This document shows positions 61,396-64,000 of a stretch of DNA of 64,000 nt, one piece after another (positions within the stretch are counted from its first letter, which is position 1; each line of letters begins with the position of its first letter). The stretch spans positions 37,296,390 to 37,360,389 of the forward strand of contig NC_030384.2 in assembly GCF_001625215.2 (NCBI RefSeq), given 5' to 3'. The notes beneath the pieces were generated by a model. The model was not told where the DNA came from. It made no database searches and saw only the letters and a list, made by a program, of their open reading frames with translations. Position numbers and translations under genes: made by a program. This stretch comes from Daucus carota subsp. sativus (Eukaryota > Streptophyta > Magnoliopsida > Apiales > Apiaceae).

Positions 61396-62007
61396 ATGGC
61401 AGAGATGAAGATATATGCATACTGCACAATAACCATGTTGCTTATGGTGTTTATCAGCACAAATGCTCGGCAAGCAGACAGGTCCTGCATAAACGAGCTT
61501 GTTCCTTGCCTTAACTATCTCAACGGGACGAGGGATCCTCAGGATGATTGCTGTGATCCCCTGAAATCGGTGATCAAGTCGAATCCAGAATGCCTGTGTA
61601 GTTTGATAACCAACAAGGGGACTAAGCAAGCACAGGAGGCTGGCATTGATGTTAATGAAGCCCAGCAATTGCCTGCTAGATGTGGCCAGCATGTCAATCC
61701 CATTTCCTGCCTTACTGATTCAGGTTCTGTGCATGGTCAAGTTCCACATACTACATTAATGTCTATACAAGTATTTCATCGTACTTGAGATCAAGAAAAA
61801 TAAAATTCATCAAAATTCAACAACAATAAACTTCATAGTTCTTGTGCAATGCTGAGATACTCAATTACATTGCTTCATATATGATTAACAGGTGGATCTG
61901 CTGACTCGAAAAAGTCGGATGAAAGTTCAGCGTCTCGAAACGGAAGGATGGTGTTTTTTGTTGCAGCTTGGGCCATCATTATTCAAGTTTTATGGATTTC
62001 TTCATGA
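61396..62007 (+). CDS. GPI-anchored non-specific lipid-transfer protein (LTPG / xylogen-like)
   Basis: Two exons, 61396-61723 and 61892-62007, give 147 residues. Residues 5-24 are a signal peptide (IYAYCTITMLLMVFIST). The eight-cysteine LTP motif is complete: Cys31, Cys38, Cys52-53, Cys66, Cys68, Cys96 and Cys105, spacing C-6-C-13-CC-12-C-1-C-27-C-8-C, typical of LTPG proteins. A Ser/Lys/Asp-rich linker follows and the last ~19 residues (MVFFVAAWAIIIQVLWISS) are hydrophobic, as expected for a GPI-attachment signal, with a small-residue omega site in the SSAS region. Such proteins sit on the outer plasma membrane and help deliver cuticular or suberin lipids. The second exon coding only linker and GPI signal is usual for the family. 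Alternative: intron retention would end the protein after about 130 residues without the anchor. Confidence 0.9.
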
Positions 62008-63115
62008 ATACATTTGAACTGGAATATGAAACATTCACATACTTCTCTTTTGCTGTAGTTCATGTTAGCAAGGGATTTTTATTTGTTTGCACTTTTTTTG
62101 GCAAACACTATCTTGTACAGAAACATGTAACTTTAAGCTCTGAGGAATGGAAGTCGACTGAAAAAGGTTTAATTCTATTTATCGATAATTCCTTTTGATT
62201 CAAACAGTAGTACCGCATACGGTTAAATTGAAATATTAAAAACTCGGTTGATTGAGTTTTTATATGGATTCAGTACTAATAAATTTAATTTATTTAGGAT
62301 ATATATGAAAATATTGTTTTTTATTGAATAATAAATTGATATATTCTAGAATTTGAATTAGTACTGGTGTTTTAAATCTCAAATTATATTGATAACATCT
62401 TTAAATCATGATTTATATTATTAGTCCAAAATTGTTATCCTATTTATATCTCTTTAAAACTTACAATATATATACTACTATAATGTCACTACATCGCTAG
62501 TGAAAATAATCTGACAAAATATGAATAATAACATAGTTATTATATATATAAATCTCATAATATCCGAACTACCACATAACATAATACAAAAACTACCATA
62601 TAAAAAACTATGTAGGAAGAAAAAAAAGGTTCATAAAACCGGTTAATTTTTATATTTATTTGGTTTGAAAATTCTTTTTGACACAATAACGTTCCGTGTA
62701 ATGGTAAGAGCATCTCTAGTGGCGTCGGCTATAATCATTAGTTAAATTTTAAGATATTATGTAAAATTTGTTGAATCTGTAAGACATTGTGCTTCGATGG
62801 TATTGACTATATTGGTTGTCTATAATTTAAAAAAATATGTTATAAATAATATATATCAATTTAATATGATAATAAATAATTGACGTGACTAGTTTTGTCA
62901 CTATACGACGATGCAAATGGCAGATATTTTATTGTTGGGTTAAGTTTGGCTCCTTATGATTGTAATGCAATACAAATATATCTTTTATTATTTGAGCGGT
63001 GTCCTAAATGCTAATGTAGTAATGAGAGTTTAAAATAGTTATTCTTGAATAATGTAAGCAAAGTATCACATTAATATTTTTTTTGTCAATGAAGTATCAC
63101 ACAATCACTACACGA
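62008..63115. other. AT-rich intergenic
   Basis: No gene recognised. A MITE-like GAGCATCTCTAGTGG motif near 62708 has no obvious mirror end. Confidence 0.35.
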
Positions 63116-63790
63116 GATGAACCTTGATATTCAACTAGTTGTGCTATGTCATCCTAATATCAACAATGAAGTATTTTGTGGGCGTTTAGAACCCTTTCTT
63201 AGTGAATATTCATATATAGGTTAGATATTATTGAAAATTAGCTATTTGATCATGTATTCATCAAAATTTTTAATTATATCATAAATATATACGTTGATCT
63301 AGTAGAGTAACTTATACTCTTTACACATCTTTACCTGTGTAGTATCGTCCTGATACTCAACTATACTCAACTAGTTGTGACACTTCATCATGATAATCCT
63401 TTTACCTTCAAATATTATGCAGGTATTTAGGTATCTCTTTAGTAAGTACTTGTATCTTGGTTAAATGTTATTGAGACACGGGTATACCATATATTTAGGA
63501 CTCCTTATTAAATATTCATATTTTAAAAAAATTGTTAAAAATTATGTAATTTGATGGAACATTCACTTTAAATTTCTAATTAAACTTTTATAAATACATG
63601 TGCTGCTTCACTTTCGATGGAATATCATAATGATACTCGATTGATTGGTTGTAATGTATAGCCATGATAATCCTCTTCTAGTCGTATATTTTATAAATAT
63701 TTAATACACTCCTCAGTCCTCACTAAATATCTGTATTTAAGTTAAATATAGTTGAATACACGAACAATACAGATGCTGTTGGTTTGTATA
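63116..63790. repeat. Degenerate tandem repeat, about three units of 240-280 bp
   Basis: A TTGATACTCAAC..AGTTGT-type motif recurs near 63130, 63350 and 63635. A motif of the form TA(T/C)TTG/CATAT..GGTTA(G/A)AT..T(A/G)TTGA recurs near 63205, 63445 and 63725. The units are diverged, so boundaries are approximate. Confidence 0.5.
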
Positions 63791-64000
63791 ATGGGTGTCA
63801 CTTTATACGCTAATGATGAAGCGATAAACATGGAACGTTAATTCCAAGTAGATGAGTGCAAATCCAAATTAAAAACAAAAAGACAGAAGTGAATACCCAC
63901 TCTCCTGCCATGCAATTTCGTCAGCGGTGTAGCCAATAATAAAACAATACACACACGTACGAAGATAGCCAAGAATTTCCCTCCCTTGAGATCTCAGGTA
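63791..64000. other. Window end, possible leader of a next gene
   Basis: Less AT-rich sequence ending in CTCAG|GTA, which could be a splice donor of a leader exon continuing past the window. No coding sequence is visible. Confidence 0.25.

Noticed and set aside
1-64000. Search for tRNA, rRNA and CRISPR arrays
   Set aside because: No cloverleaf with A/B boxes, no rRNA signature and no regularly spaced repeat-spacer structure was seen by eye; a tRNAscan-SE run would be decisive.
63970-64000. CTCAG|GTA at the very end as a splice donor of a next gene
   Set aside because: Plausible but unsupported without the sequence beyond the window.

Overview
This is plant nuclear DNA, most likely from an umbellifer (Apiaceae) or close relative. 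The genes have GT..AG introns. The intergenic DNA is very AT-rich and packed with Stowaway-type MITEs (TIRs of the CTCCCTCCGT type), hAT-like elements with 8-bp target-site duplications, and non-autonomous Helitrons. The predicted chalcone synthase, and the paired CACGTG / CCAACCTAAC boxes in its promoter, closely resemble the parsley CHS gene as I remember it. The family assignment is an inference; eudicot is safe.

Layout: (1) 1-1067 (+), the last exon of an NFRKB/INO80-complex-like nuclear protein; (2) 1701-2035, a LINE reverse-transcriptase relic; (3) 2830-4766 (+), BLOS1, 3 exons; (4) 8781-6256 (-), a short receptor-like kinase with 7 coding exons and a 5'UTR intron; (5) 10.5-22 kb, a transposon-rich gap with a Helitron and a three-deep nest (Helitron inside hAT inside Stowaway); (6) 22419-23790 (+), chalcone synthase with a recognisable light-regulatory unit; (7) 24-27.9 kb, MITEs, tandem repeats and a Harbinger transposase relic; (8) 27984-29139 (+), ribosomal protein eS27 with a MITE-in-MITE in its last intron; (9) 29.2-35 kb, nothing recognised; (10) 35562-40562 (+), a Nudix hydrolase; (11) 41-44.2 kb, two hAT-like elements with intact TSDs; (12) 44.2-51 kb, AT-rich, no gene recognised; (13) 51397-52236 (+), an AP2/ERF factor of the LEAFY PETIOLE type; (14) 54565-53435 (-), an intronless RNase H-fold protein with degenerate catalytic residues and a basic, NLS-like tail; (15) 55219-59778 (+), a KUP/HAK/KT potassium transporter of the TRH1/KUP4/POT3 type; (16) 61396-62007 (+), a GPI-type lipid-transfer protein; (17) 62-64 kb, AT-rich with a degenerate ~250-bp tandem repeat.

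The genes do not form one pathway: they are ordinary housekeeping, transport, signalling and flavonoid genes. The order NFRKB-like - CHS - LEP recalls the Arabidopsis chromosome 5 neighbourhood around AT5G13910-AT5G13950, which suggests old microsynteny. The least conventional locus is the RNase H-fold protein at 53.4-54.6 kb. The most instructive genome-evolution signal is the layered transposon nesting, where target-site duplications give the order of insertion.
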